The notes: a model not told the origin generated them from the letters alone. DNA of 33,318 nt from Prevotella sp. (GCA_022775105.1 JALFIX010000204.1:1-33318), one strand, 5' to 3'. Positions 24,802-33,318 are shown, counted from the stretch's first letter. Numbers and translations: made by a program.

Positions 24802-27303
24802 TTATTTTTCTATTATACGATAACGTCCGCTGAGGTGCATTAGGGCGAAGAGACGGACGAGGCCATCGTAGTAGGCGTCGAAATAGCCATCGTCGTAGGG
24901 CTCATGGCGGGAGTTCCACAGACGGTCGATGAAATCACGGCTTTTCACATGGGTGGCAGCCAAGGAGACTGTTGCCGACGTGGCAACCAAACCGACGGAA
25001 TGGCGCAGACGCTTGTAGCCCCCGGCATCGAGAATGTCGTCGGGCTCGCTGCCGTCGATGTTGTATTGATCGAGGAAGGTGTCAATACCTTTCGAATAGA
25101 AGAAGTTCTGGATGCGGTTGGCATACTGCTGCTGCCACGCGCGGTCGGCACACGACCAGGAATAGTCCATGGCGATATTCATGGGCACACGCCAGGAATC
25201 ATAACGGAAGGCATCGCCAATGACACCGGGGCGGTGCATGAGTGAACCGTCGTAGTTGTTGTAGTCAGGATTAAGGCCTGTCACTGGATGAACGCTCTTG
25301 TGGAGGTACTCGCGGGATGCCTTGGCACAGTCGAGCCAGAACTGCGAGCGACCGTCATTGGCATATTTCGCCCATATCTCATAGAAGACGGGGATATGAT
25401 AGGAGGGGTCGGTGAACTGACCTCCAAATGGGTCGGGAGTGAAGGTGATGAGCTTATGCTGGATGTTGATAAGCGGTGCTGCCTCGGTCATTCCCGTCTT
25501 CTGCATCGAGCAGTCGAGGATGTTCTGCGCCTCGGCAAGATAGTTGATGCCGGTGTCGTTGCCCCAACGGTTGGAGGCGAAGATGAGCGAGGTGATGTAG
25601 TAGAGTTCGCCGTCGGAGGCTGCTCCTTGGGCATTGGGAGTGCCGTCGGTCTTGCAGCTCCAACGGAAGTAGCCCTTGCGCTGACCGCTTTGGTGCTGCA
25701 TATATCGCTTTGACCATCTCCACAGTCGGTCAAAGATGTCCTTACGATCGAACTGTACAGCAATCATCATTCCATAGGACATACCCTCGGTGCGCACGTC
25801 GTGATTCTTGATGTCGGAGATGTATGCCATCGAGTCGCCCACCTCGAAATACACTTTGTTGGGACCGGTGAAGAGTCCGTCGAAAGCCTCTTGCAGCTTG
25901 GCGTCAATCTCTGCATGAGAATATCCCATTTCATTGAACACATTGCGATATTTTCCCGTTTTCATCGCTCCCTGTTCCCAGGGAAGCATGTCAAATCCGA
26001 TATAGTCTATCTCTGCCATGTTACCTTTAATTAATGACACGTTGATGTCATTCACTCCACATGGAGAATCCTTTACTTTCGCTCTCACGTCGCGCCATGC
26101 GGATGACTTGGGTATATCTACCGTTGCCACGAGTTTTCCTCCTGACTTTATGGCTATGCGTGCGGCGGAGGCCGACTTAGCCCTAACGACAACCTCACAT
26201 ACAGCCTCGCTGCCGAAGTCCACACGGGCATAATCCACCGACGCTCCTTTCTTTGGGAAAATGGTCTTCCACCCCTCAAAATATATGGTTTCATCGAGGA
26301 AGGCGATTGTCGCTCCGCCTGATATACGGCTATAGCGGTCTATATGTATCTTGGTGCGGGCGGATGTTACGCCAACGCCACGGAGTGTGGGAATGACAGG
26401 ACGAATGGTGCCGTCGGCATTGAAGAAGAGAGAATCGCAGCGGACAGAACGCAGTTTGTCGAACGTGGGCGAATAGTCGTTGTGATGATAGAAGAGATAC
26501 CATTGTCCCTTGTATTCAACGATGGAATGGTGGTTTGTCCAGCATGCCACTGGTGATTCCTCCATAATGACACCCTTGAACTCAAACGGACCCATAGGCG
26601 AGTCGCCCATGGCGTAGGCAAGGGTCTCGGTTGAGTCGCGCACCCATGGGAAGGTGTAGTAGTACTTCCCTTGACGCTCAAAGACAAAGGGTCCTTCCTT
26701 GAATCCCTCTGGCAGGTTTTTTACCTGCTCAGGCTTGGAGTCAAGTTCCATCATGTTGTCCTTCAGCCGTGCCATCCACATACCCATACCAGCCCAGTAT
26801 ATATATGACTTGCCGTCCTTGGGGTCGATGAGCACACAGGGATCAATGCCATTAAGACCTTCGATAGGTCGCCACATCGGTCGGAAAGGACCTTCGGGAC
26901 TGTCGGCTATCGCCACTCCCACGCCAAATCCCTTCTTGTCGCCACGGGGAGCCGCGGGGAAATAGAAATAGTATCGCCCGTCCTTCTCCACGCAGTCGGG
27001 AGCCCACATGGCGTAGGAGTCGCGCTTCACCCATGGCACCTTGTTCTGTGTGACAATCACACCGTGATCGGTCCAGTCGGTGAGGTTCTCCGACGAGAAG
27101 ACATGATAGTCCTCCATAGAGAACCATTTCTTCTCTGGCTCGACAGGGCTCACGATGTCATGCGATGGATAGACATACATCCGTCCGTTGAACACTCTCG
27201 CCGTAGGGTCGGCGGTATATTGGTCGCGTATGATGGGGTTTTGTGCCATCATCATGGTGGTGGCGAACCCCATCAGAGCCATTGTAGTCAGTAGTTTTTT
27301 CAT
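24802..27303 (-). CDS. GH43-CBM6-GH8 fusion, predicted bifunctional xylan-oligosaccharide hydrolase
   Basis: An 833-residue secreted fusion enzyme. After a signal peptide (1-20) comes a GH43 domain (about 22-310) with the three expected acids: Asp32 (YTADPTARVF), Asp154 (GIDPCVLID) and Glu203 (FKEGPFVF). A CBM6-like beta-sandwich follows (about 318-437). A GH8 domain fills the rest (about 445-833), with Glu506 (DVRTEGMSYGM, probable acid) and Asp564 (GAASDGELYY). GH8 members of this type include reducing-end xylose-releasing exo-oligoxylanases; GH43 members act as arabinofuranosidases or xylosidases. Together they would debranch and shorten xylo-oligosaccharides. ATG 27303 overlaps the preceding gene's TGA as ATGA, so translation is probably coupled. 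Confidence 0.92.
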   Translation of the reverse strand: MKKLLTTMALMGFATTMMMAQNPIIRDQYTADPTARVFNGRMYVYPSHDIVSPVEPEKKWFSMEDYHVFSSENLTDWTDHGVIVTQNKVPWVKRDSYAMWAPDCVEKDGRYYFYFPAAPRGDKKGFGVGVAIADSPEGPFRPMWRPIEGLNGIDPCVLIDPKDGKSYIYWAGMGMWMARLKDNMMELDSKPEQVKNLPEGFKEGPFVFERQGKYYYTFPWVRDSTETLAYAMGDSPMGPFEFKGVIMEESPVACWTNHHSIVEYKGQWYLFYHHNDYSPTFDKLRSVRCDSLFFNADGTIRPVIPTLRGVGVTSARTKIHIDRYSRISGGATIAFLDETIYFEGWKTIFPKKGASVDYARVDFGSEAVCEVVVRAKSASAARIAIKSGGKLVATVDIPKSSAWRDVRAKVKDSPCGVNDINVSLIKGNMAEIDYIGFDMLPWEQGAMKTGKYRNVFNEMGYSHAEIDAKLQEAFDGLFTGPNKVYFEVGDSMAYISDIKNHDVRTEGMSYGMMIAVQFDRKDIFDRLWRWSKRYMQHQSGQRKGYFRWSCKTDGTPNAQGAASDGELYYITSLIFASNRWGNDTGINYLAEAQNILDCSMQKTGMTEAAPLINIQHKLITFTPDPFGGQFTDPSYHIPVFYEIWAKYANDGRSQFWLDCAKASREYLHKSVHPVTGLNPDYNNYDGSLMHRPGVIGDAFRYDSWRVPMNIAMDYSWSCADRAWQQQYANRIQNFFYSKGIDTFLDQYNIDGSEPDDILDAGGYKRLRHSVGLVATSATVSLAATHVKSRDFIDRLWNSRHEPYDDGYFDAYYDGLVRLFALMHLSGRYRIIEK

Positions 27304-28751
27304 TTGCGGAAATTCCATTTGGAGTTGTCGGTATTGAAATCATATTCGGCAAGAGTGGGAGTACTGTCAGCTATGGAGTAGATGCAATACTTGGTGTTGA
27401 TTCCTTCCATGCAAGGAATGGTCTTTGGCATAATGCGGTATGTGCCGTCGATGAGTTGCTCGATGCGCCATAGTTGATTTGACTCGCCCGTATATTCGGG
27501 CACGGTAGCCAATTCCTTGTCGGCAGTGGCGGCAAGAGCGCGATTGGTGCCCTCGATGGTGATCTTGAAATAGGGGTTGCTGAGATAGCCGCCTGCCTCG
27601 TGTACTGGAGTGATGGTCCAACGCTGATGCGGACGGAACATATTGTCGCCCGCTCTAACGGGGATATTGCCCTCGGGCCATGTCTGTCTCACGTTGTCGA
27701 GAGTCTGCGATGGCAGCGGTTTGGTGGGTTCTGCCGGGTCTATCTTCCACCACATTCGTCGTTCCTGTTCCATGCGCACGAAATCGACCGCCAACTCCAG
27801 TGCATATCCACGGCGTTCCGACTCAATGCTCATTGTGCCACCCTCAAACTGCTCGCCTGCCACAGGCCAGTCGTTTTTCCACAACAGCGGACGAATGGCG
27901 AGCACACTTCTGCCGCTCCGCTCGAAGTCTGCCTCATAATGGAACGATGTCACCTCGACACCCTCGTCGATGACGGTGCGACCGAAATGTCCTGCTCCCA
28001 CTGCTCTTCGTGATGCCGGAACGACCATCTTTCCGCCACCTTTTATCATGTCTCTTCCCACGTTGTCGAGATAAGGTCCGGTGACTTGTCGCGAGCGTCC
28101 TGCCACGATATTATATGTAGAGTTCACTCCGTCGCAGCAAGTGCCGTGAGTTCCGAGGAGATAATACCATCCGTTGCGATAGATCAGGTCGGTAGCTTCG
28201 CAGTCGATGGCGATGTCCTTTTCCTTGTTTCCCTCAACGCGCTTGCCTGTCTTAGGGTCAATCTCAATGAGTCGGATGAATCCGAAGTATGTGCCGTAGG
28301 ACACCCACAGTCTGCCCGTCGTGGGGTCGAGCAGCAATCCGGGGTCGATGGCGTCGTTGTCCTCAAGGTCGGCAGAGCGGACCACCTCTATCGGCTCCGA
28401 GAACTTGAAGTCGGGTGATTTGGGGTCGAGGGTCTTGTTCCACATGGTATAGATGACACCGCTGTGACCGCCACCAAGACCGCCACCAGTGGCACCATAT
28501 ATAATAAGGTATCTGTCGCCTATCTTCAGTGCATCGGGAGCGGCACCGCCTCCAGGGCGCACTGCCCCACCCTTCCAGCTCCATCCGTCCTCGGAGATAA
28601 GTCCACCGCCACCGGTGCCGAAGGTATAGTATTTGCCGTCACATTCGGCAAGAGTTGAAGGGTCGTGAATCCATGGCTGACCAATCTGCGCCTTTGCCAT
28701 AGTAGTGGCAAGCGTCATGGCTGCCATTACTGCTATTGTCTTGCTTCTCAT
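27300..28751 (-). CDS. GH43 family glycosidase with C-terminal ricin-like domain
   Basis: A secreted 483-residue GH43 enzyme (signal peptide ending TMAKAQ, about 22). The catalytic acids are visible: Asp30 (WIHDPSTLAE), Asp136 (DAIDPGLLLD) and Glu185 (IDCEATDLIY). The motifs GTHGTCCDGVNSTYNI and GAGHFGRTV are typical of the five-bladed arabinanase-like branch. The C-terminal part (about 365-475) holds repeated W/Q segments (HQRWTITP, SNQLWRIEQ) of a ricin-type beta-trefoil, often sugar-binding. Alpha-L-arabinofuranosidase or endo-arabinanase-like activity is likely; the exact linkage is not readable. It begins as ATGA on the stop of the upstream gene and ends as ATGA on the GH43-GH8 start. 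Confidence 0.88.
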   Translation of the reverse strand: MRSKTIAVMAAMTLATTMAKAQIGQPWIHDPSTLAECDGKYYTFGTGGGGLISEDGWSWKGGAVRPGGGAAPDALKIGDRYLIIYGATGGGLGGGHSGVIYTMWNKTLDPKSPDFKFSEPIEVVRSADLEDNDAIDPGLLLDPTTGRLWVSYGTYFGFIRLIEIDPKTGKRVEGNKEKDIAIDCEATDLIYRNGWYYLLGTHGTCCDGVNSTYNIVAGRSRQVTGPYLDNVGRDMIKGGGKMVVPASRRAVGAGHFGRTVIDEGVEVTSFHYEADFERSGRSVLAIRPLLWKNDWPVAGEQFEGGTMSIESERRGYALELAVDFVRMEQERRMWWKIDPAEPTKPLPSQTLDNVRQTWPEGNIPVRAGDNMFRPHQRWTITPVHEAGGYLSNPYFKITIEGTNRALAATADKELATVPEYTGESNQLWRIEQLIDGTYRIMPKTIPCMEGINTKYCIYSIADSTPTLAEYDFNTDNSKWNFRK

Positions 28752-29440
28752 CTTACTCTGATATTATTTACAGGATTACCTTTCTCGTCAATAAATCTCA
28801 CACAGAAGTCGCTCATTCCAGGCCCGTTTATCACTGCACCACGAAGTATGTTCTGCCCCTTCTTCAGTGTGATGCGTTGCGACATGCAATCATCGACCAC
28901 CATACGGCGGTCGCCGGAGAGCATAAGTGTCTCCTCGCCGTTGAGCCACCACATAGAAGCAGAATTGGAACCCACAGAGAGACGCACTCCGGGGATGTCC
29001 TCGTCGCACTCTATCACTGTATAGGCAAAGAAGATAATGCCGTAATACTGCTTATCGAGTCCTGTGGCAAAGCGGAACAGTTTCACGTTGTATAGCTTGC
29101 TGTCGAGTTTATGCCATTTCAACCTTTGTTTTCCCACCTTCACCTTCTGTCCGTCTTTCGGTTTGTCGGTAATCTGCCCCTTGAAATATTCCTTCGTGAG
29201 ATGTTCACGCAAATAGGAATCTGTAAAGACGGTATTTCCGCGATTGGGCTTGTCGATAGGCTCAAGCAGAGTCCATCGGCGGATAAATCCCTCTTCATCA
29301 GGCACTGCATGTTCCGCAGTAGCCGACATAAAATAATTGTCTATGGAAGGTCCCTTGTCGGCAACCTTCCATTTCTCTCTTTGTGCATACATCGCCACCG
29401 ACATCATCAGGGCAATAGCAATCATACAATATTTCTTCAT
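28748..29440 (-). CDS. Secreted beta-sandwich protein of unknown function
   Basis: About 230 residues from ATG 29440, where a signal peptide begins (MKKYCMIAIALMMSVAMYAQ). The frame is open further upstream into GH3, which is ignored. No catalytic motif is seen. The stretch SASMWWLNGEETLMLSGDRR and the following LKKGQNILRGAVINGPG look like the galactose-binding-type jelly-roll found ahead of esterase domains in Bacteroidetes acetylxylan esterases, here standing alone. It starts 10 bp after the GH3 stop and overlaps the GH43 start (ATGA). A role in xylo-oligosaccharide binding or deacetylation support is only inferred from its place in the operon. Confidence 0.7.
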   Translation of the reverse strand: MKKYCMIAIALMMSVAMYAQREKWKVADKGPSIDNYFMSATAEHAVPDEEGFIRRWTLLEPIDKPNRGNTVFTDSYLREHLTKEYFKGQITDKPKDGQKVKVGKQRLKWHKLDSKLYNVKLFRFATGLDKQYYGIIFFAYTVIECDEDIPGVRLSVGSNSASMWWLNGEETLMLSGDRRMVVDDCMSQRITLKKGQNILRGAVINGPGMSDFCVRFIDEKGNPVNNIRVR

Positions 29441-29450
29441 TAATCCATTC

Positions 29451-32066
29451 CTAATTAATATCAACCTCCAATTTCTGCAAGTCCTCAGGACGTGAACTGC
29501 TGCCGACGAAGATCTCATACTTGCCGGGAACTACACGCATGGTGTTTGTCGATGGGTCGAAGAGGGTGAATGCCTCCTCGTCGAGCTTGATTTCCACGTT
29601 CTTAGTCTCTCCCGGCTTCAATGTCACACGCTCAAAGGCCTTGAGGGTCTTCAGCGGACCATCGGCATCATCACAGCGGCGAACATACACCTGGATGACC
29701 TCCGTGCCTTCGCGCTTGCCGGTGTTTTTTAATGAAGAATGAAGAGTGAAGAGTGAAGAATGGCCTGCGGGCTGTATATCTTGCTTAGAAGAACTTTCAT
29801 TCTTTAATATTTTAATATTTTCATACTTAAATGTTGTGTAGCTCAAGCCATAGCCAAAGGCATACAATGGGTCGGAGAAATAGCGATATGTGCGTCCCTT
29901 CATCGAGTAGTCCTCGAAATCGGGCAACTGATTGCTGTTCTTGTAGAATGTTACAGGAAGTTTTCCCTGAGGATTATAGTCGCCGAAGAGGACATCGGCA
30001 ACGGCAGTGCCGCCCTCCTGTCCGGGATACCATGCCTGCACGATGGCTGCACAACGCTCAGCCTCGGGAGCAAGGGCAATGGCAGAGCCAGAGCAGTTGA
30101 CGAAGACTATCTTCTTGCCAGCCTCGGCAAGATGACGGATGAACTCACGCTGCACCTTCGGCAGTTCAATGTGAGTGCGGTCACCACCCTTGAATCCGTC
30201 GATAGTCACAGGCATCTCCTCGCCTTCAAGTTGCGACGATATACCACCTACGAATATCACGGTCTCTATGCCCTTGAGCTTTTGGATGGTCTCATCATAA
30301 TTGATTGGCAGTTCCTCACCGATATTCAGTTTCATATTGGCAGCCCATGTCTTCACAGTATGGTATGCCAATTCCACATCGTATGTCTTACCCTTCTCAA
30401 CATCGAGTTCGAAGCGCATCGGTTGGTCACGCCATGTACTGTCGGCAGCGAGGGTCTTGCCATTGACCTTGAGCGAGAATGCTCCGGTGTATTGCATTCG
30501 GATGACCGCCTTGCACGACTTTTCGGGCACGAATGTAGTCTCGTAGAGAGCCGAGAAGTCCTCCATCTTCACACCGTCGGCAAAGGTGTGCTGGCCGTTT
30601 GTAGTCACTGCGATAGGATTGACGTAATACTCCTTTGTTACCGGTTTTCCGCTACGGGTGGTATTATTCCAGAATGTTCCGCGGATGCCCTTCTTGCCAT
30701 CGGCAGAGCACTGCTGCAGGAAACTGTTGACAACACATTCCTCGGTGAGGTCGCATCCCTTGAGATACGTCACGTTCTTCTTGCCCACCTTGGCGCGTAT
30801 GCCATCAAGAATAGTGACAGTGGAGTTAGGAGTGCCGTTATAATTTCCCCACATCATCGGGATATTGTCGGCATTAGGCCCGACGACAGCAATCTTCTGC
30901 TTCCTGGAAAGGGGAAGCAATTCCTCATTTTTAAGCAGCACAATGCTCTGTCTCGCCATATCGAGCGAGAGCTGGCGATGCTCCTTGCAACTGAGGATAG
31001 AGGGAGAGAGCTTCGACCACTCGCAAGCCTCATGCTCATCCATCTCACCTAATTCAAAGCGGGCTTCGAGCAATCTAACAACATGTTTGTCAATTTCCTT
31101 CTCGCTTATCAGTCCCTTAGCCACAGCCTCGGGCAGTTTGGCGTATGCATAACCAAAGCCACACTCCACGTCAGTTCCTGCTATAACCCCCTTAGCCGCT
31201 GAGTGATAAGGAGTTGACGAGGTTTTGTGATTCATGTGGAAGTCGGCGATGGCACCGCAGTCGCTCACCACCATATACTTGAATCCCCACTCATCGCGTA
31301 GTATCTGCTGAAGGAGCTTGGTGCTGCCGCAGCAAGGCTCGTCGTCCCAACGCTGATAGGCACACATCACCTCCCTCACCTTTGCCTTCTGCACCAAGTC
31401 CTTGAATGCCGGCATATATGTCTCCCACAGGTCACGCGGCGACACATCATTGATATTGGCGGTATGGCGGCTCCACTCGGGACCGCTGTGTATGGCATAG
31501 TGCTTGGCACAGGCAAGGAGCTTGCGGTGCTTGGCAGTCTCGGGGCCTTGGAGTCCACGCACCACTGCCTGTCCCATCAACGAAGTGAGATATGGGTCTT
31601 CGCCGTAAGTCTCCTGTCCGCGTCCCCAACGAGGATCGCGGAATATGTTCACGTTGGGAGTCCACACCGAAAGGCAGTGGAATCTCGTTGTGGGGATACC
31701 ATTCTGATATTGTTCGTTCCACTTGGCTCGTGTCTCGTCGGAAGCCACGGTGAATACACGCTCCACCAATGGCACGTTGAACGAAGCCGCCATACCAATA
31801 GGTTCGGGGAACACAGTGACATTGCCCTGGTTGGCAAGTCCGTGCAGAGCCTCACTCCACCAACTGAATGGCTTGATGCCGAGTCGGGGGATGGCTGGCG
31901 ATTCGTCGCACATCAGGTCGGCCTTCTCTTTGAGGGTAAGGCGAGACGTAAGGTCAACTGCTCTTTCGTGAGCCGAAAGGTTGGTGTTCTGATACGGCCA
32001 CTGCTGTGCCGAAATACTGCCGCAGGTCATCATCGCCACGGCGAGAAATAGGTTTCTAATCCTCAT
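29451..32066 (-). CDS. GH3 family beta-xylosidase-type enzyme with inserted PA14 domain
   Basis: A secreted 871-residue GH3 glycosidase, first gene of the xylo-oligosaccharide operon. It has a signal peptide (1-20), a GH3 N-terminal barrel with CAKHYAIHSGPEWSRH and nucleophile Asp269 (YMVVSDCGAI), a GH3 C-terminal domain split by a PA14 domain (about 458-590), and a fibronectin-like end (LFDPSTNTMRVVPGKYEIFV). This layout matches Prevotella Xyl3-type beta-xylosidases, so release of xylose from xylo-oligosaccharides is likely; beta-glucosidase is the alternative. Residues 747-778, at the junction to the fibronectin-like domain, are encoded by tandem repeats otherwise found in spacers (29734-29824). 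The gene ends with TAG. Confidence 0.93.
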   Translation of the reverse strand: MRIRNLFLAVAMMTCGSISAQQWPYQNTNLSAHERAVDLTSRLTLKEKADLMCDESPAIPRLGIKPFSWWSEALHGLANQGNVTVFPEPIGMAASFNVPLVERVFTVASDETRAKWNEQYQNGIPTTRFHCLSVWTPNVNIFRDPRWGRGQETYGEDPYLTSLMGQAVVRGLQGPETAKHRKLLACAKHYAIHSGPEWSRHTANINDVSPRDLWETYMPAFKDLVQKAKVREVMCAYQRWDDEPCCGSTKLLQQILRDEWGFKYMVVSDCGAIADFHMNHKTSSTPYHSAAKGVIAGTDVECGFGYAYAKLPEAVAKGLISEKEIDKHVVRLLEARFELGEMDEHEACEWSKLSPSILSCKEHRQLSLDMARQSIVLLKNEELLPLSRKQKIAVVGPNADNIPMMWGNYNGTPNSTVTILDGIRAKVGKKNVTYLKGCDLTEECVVNSFLQQCSADGKKGIRGTFWNNTTRSGKPVTKEYYVNPIAVTTNGQHTFADGVKMEDFSALYETTFVPEKSCKAVIRMQYTGAFSLKVNGKTLAADSTWRDQPMRFELDVEKGKTYDVELAYHTVKTWAANMKLNIGEELPINYDETIQKLKGIETVIFVGGISSQLEGEEMPVTIDGFKGGDRTHIELPKVQREFIRHLAEAGKKIVFVNCSGSAIALAPEAERCAAIVQAWYPGQEGGTAVADVLFGDYNPQGKLPVTFYKNSNQLPDFEDYSMKGRTYRYFSDPLYAFGYGLSYTTFKYENIKILKNESSSKQDIQPAGHSSLFTLHSSLKNTGKREGTEVIQVYVRRCDDADGPLKTLKAFERVTLKPGETKNVEIKLDEEAFTLFDPSTNTMRVVPGKYEIFVGSSSRPEDLQKLEVDIN
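29734..29761 (+). repeat. Four tandem heptamers inside the GH3 gene
   Basis: GAAGAAT, GAAGAGT, GAAGAGT and GAAGAAT on the plus strand, opposite to the gene. They encode the odd stretch SSLFTLHSSL of the GH3 protein. The unit matches the heptamers of the SusC1-SusD1 spacer. Confidence 0.7.
29793..29824 (-). repeat. Four tandem octamers inside the GH3 gene
   Basis: On the minus strand ATGAAAAT, ATTAAAAT, ATTAAAGA and ATGAAAGT, followed by TC. This is the same four-unit block with the same AGTTC ending as in three sus-operon spacers, here read in frame as part of the protein. Confidence 0.7.
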
Positions 32067-32106
32067 TATGTTTCTTTGTTTTTGTTTATAGAATTAATTC
32101 TGCGTG

Positions 32107-32114
32107 CAAAGTTA
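32107..32114 (-). promoter_or_regulatory. -7 box for the GH3 operon
   Basis: TAACTTTG on the minus strand, 41 bp before the GH3 ATG, fits TAnnTTTG. The following bases GCACGCA are the same as at the GH98-C promoter. No clear -33 TTTG is seen. Confidence 0.55.
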
Positions 32115-32144
32115 AGTATTTTATCCCATATCACGGCTGCTTTT

Positions 32145-32174
32145 TGTTACATAAACATTCAGAAATGTTACATT
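32145..32174. promoter_or_regulatory. Candidate operator: TGTTACAT direct repeats, 21-bp spacing
   Basis: TGTTACAT at 32145-32152 and again at 32166-32173, two helical turns apart. They lie 31 and 52 bp upstream of the GH3 -7 box, and about 66 bp upstream of the PL11 -7 box. The same octamer is repeated in the SusC1/GH98-C spacer, suggesting one regulator for both xylan operons. Confidence 0.5.
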
Positions 32175-32239
32175 ATGGCTTTTATCGTTTATTTAAGGTT
32201 AAATATCAAATTATATAGTATTTCTATCGTTATTTCACG

Positions 32240-32247
32240 TACTTTTG
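32240..32247 (+). promoter_or_regulatory. -7 box for the PL11 gene
   Basis: TACTTTTG fits TAnnTTTG and lies 34 bp before the ATG at 32282. No convincing -33 box is present. Confidence 0.5.
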
Positions 32248-32281
32248 CAACAAATTTAAAAATCCACTAAATAAAACAAGA

Positions 32282-33318
32282 ATGAAACATCTAATTTACA
32301 CTCTGATGCTCTTATTCACCTCAACAGGTGTAAGCGCACAAGAAACGAGGCAAATGGAAAAACTCGACCGTGCTCCCGTGGCTCTGCCCTCTTCCAGTGG
32401 CAGGGGAATATTCCTAAGTTGGCGATTCCTCGGCACCGATTACCTCAACACCAAGTTTGATGTCATAAGAAACGGCACTGTTATCAAGAGCGACCTCAGC
32501 GTGACAAACTTCAGCGACATCAGCGGAAGCAAGACAAGCAGTTATGAGATTGCCGTCAAAATCAACGGCAACGAGGTGGAGCGCACCAAGGCTTTCACTC
32601 CGTGGGGCAACATCTTCCTCAGGCAAACCCTCGACCGTCCTGCCGACGGAGTCACTCCTGCGGGCGATAGTTATTCATATACTCCCAACGACTGCTCCGT
32701 GGGCGACGTTGACGGCGACGGACAGTATGAACTGATTGTGAAATGGGACCCGTCAAACTCCAAGGACAATTCGCATTCGGGATATACTGGCAATGTCTAT
32801 CTCGATGCTTATAAGTTGGACATGACTTCGGAGAAACCTGAGAAACTGTGGCGCATAGACCTCGGCGTGAACATAAGGGCCGGCGCCCACTACACCCAGT
32901 TCCTCGTGTATGACTTCGACGGCAACGGCAAGGCTGAGATGATTTGCAAGACTGCCGCGGGCAGCAAGGACGGCAACGGCAACTACGTGAGCGATGCCGC
33001 AACCGACGGAAAGATCAAGGCTGTAGATAACTCCAAGGACTGGCGCAACTCCAGTGGCAAGGTGACTGGCGGACAGGAATGGCTCACCGTCTTCAACGGC
33101 GAGACGGGCGAGGCTATCCACACCGTATATTATAATCCCAACAGAAACGGCGGCATCGGAGGCGAAGCCGGATGGACAAAGAACTGGGACGACCGTTCGG
33201 GCAAGACCGACAAGGAATACGGCAACCGCGGTGAGCGTTATCTCGCGGCTGTGGCCTATCTCGACGGACCTAAGGCCAATCCCTCGGCTGTAATGGTGAG
33301 AGGCTACTACACATATTC
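32282..33318 (+). CDS. PL11 family rhamnogalacturonan lyase, N-terminal part
   Basis: The first 345 codons of a gene that runs off the window. The signal peptide is MKHLIYTLMLLFTSTGVSAQ. The start RQMEKLDRAPVAL and SGRGIFLSWRFLGTDY, the calcium-blade-like motifs VGDVDGDGQYELIVKWDPS and YDFDGNGKAEMICKTA, and the later NRGERYLAAVAYLDG are typical of YesW/YesX-type PL11 lyases, which cut the rhamnose-galacturonate backbone of rhamnogalacturonan I. It is divergent from the GH3 operon. The substrate does not fit xylan, so it may open a pectin locus beyond the window. Confidence 0.9.
   Translation, partial: MKHLIYTLMLLFTSTGVSAQETRQMEKLDRAPVALPSSSGRGIFLSWRFLGTDYLNTKFDVIRNGTVIKSDLSVTNFSDISGSKTSSYEIAVKINGNEVERTKAFTPWGNIFLRQTLDRPADGVTPAGDSYSYTPNDCSVGDVDGDGQYELIVKWDPSNSKDNSHSGYTGNVYLDAYKLDMTSEKPEKLWRIDLGVNIRAGAHYTQFLVYDFDGNGKAEMICKTAAGSKDGNGNYVSDAATDGKIKAVDNSKDWRNSSGKVTGGQEWLTVFNGETGEAIHTVYYNPNRNGGIGGEAGWTKNWDDRSGKTDKEYGNRGERYLAAVAYLDGPKANPSAVMVRGYYTY

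Noticed and set aside
30132..31052. 306-codon plus-strand frame opposite GH3
   Set aside because: Antisense shadow of the GH3 gene with no family resemblance.

Overview
The window reads as a chromosomal segment of a gut or rumen Bacteroidales bacterium, most likely Prevotella/Segatella. The evidence is two SusC/SusD pairs, lipoproteins with Bacteroidetes-type lipoboxes, promoters of the TAnnTTTG type, few Shine-Dalgarno sites, and glycoside hydrolases typical of xylan users. Genus is inferred, not proven.

Layout. (1) About 0.07-17.9 kb, minus strand: a xylan-type polysaccharide utilization operon in the order SusC1, SusD1, SusC2, SusD2, a DUF1735-type lipoprotein (XusE-like), a GH10-like lipoprotein with a ruined active site, GH98-B, and a 3'-truncated GH98-A. 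Its layout follows the xusABCDE-xyn10 cluster of Prevotella bryantii and Bacteroides. (2) 18.25-21.39 kb, plus strand: a third GH98 (GH98-C), divergent from SusC1 and broken by one amber codon. (3) 21.48-24.6 kb, minus strand: an unrelated operon of a membrane protein carrying only a histidine-kinase HisKA domain and two nucleobase permeases. (4) 24.8-32.07 kb, minus strand: a compact xylo-oligosaccharide operon of GH3 (PA14 type), a small beta-sandwich protein, GH43-ricin, and a GH43-CBM6-GH8 fusion. The last three genes are joined by ATGA overlaps. (5) 32.28 kb to the edge, plus strand: the start of a PL11 rhamnogalacturonan lyase, perhaps the edge of a pectin locus.

How the parts may work together (inference). 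Surface GH98 enzymes cut complex xylan, the GH10-like and XusE-like lipoproteins and SusD proteins hold the chain, and SusC proteins import oligosaccharides. Periplasmic GH43, GH8 and GH3 enzymes then reduce them to arabinose and xylose.

Most notable: three GH98 paralogues with a catalytically dead GH10 relative; two amber codons, both at positions where Gln is expected; a hairpin plus four-octamer repeat in three successive spacers of the sus operon, with a matching repeat inside the GH3 coding sequence; and direct repeats of TGTTACAT with helical-turn spacing in the two divergent spacers that flank xylan genes, which look like a shared operator.
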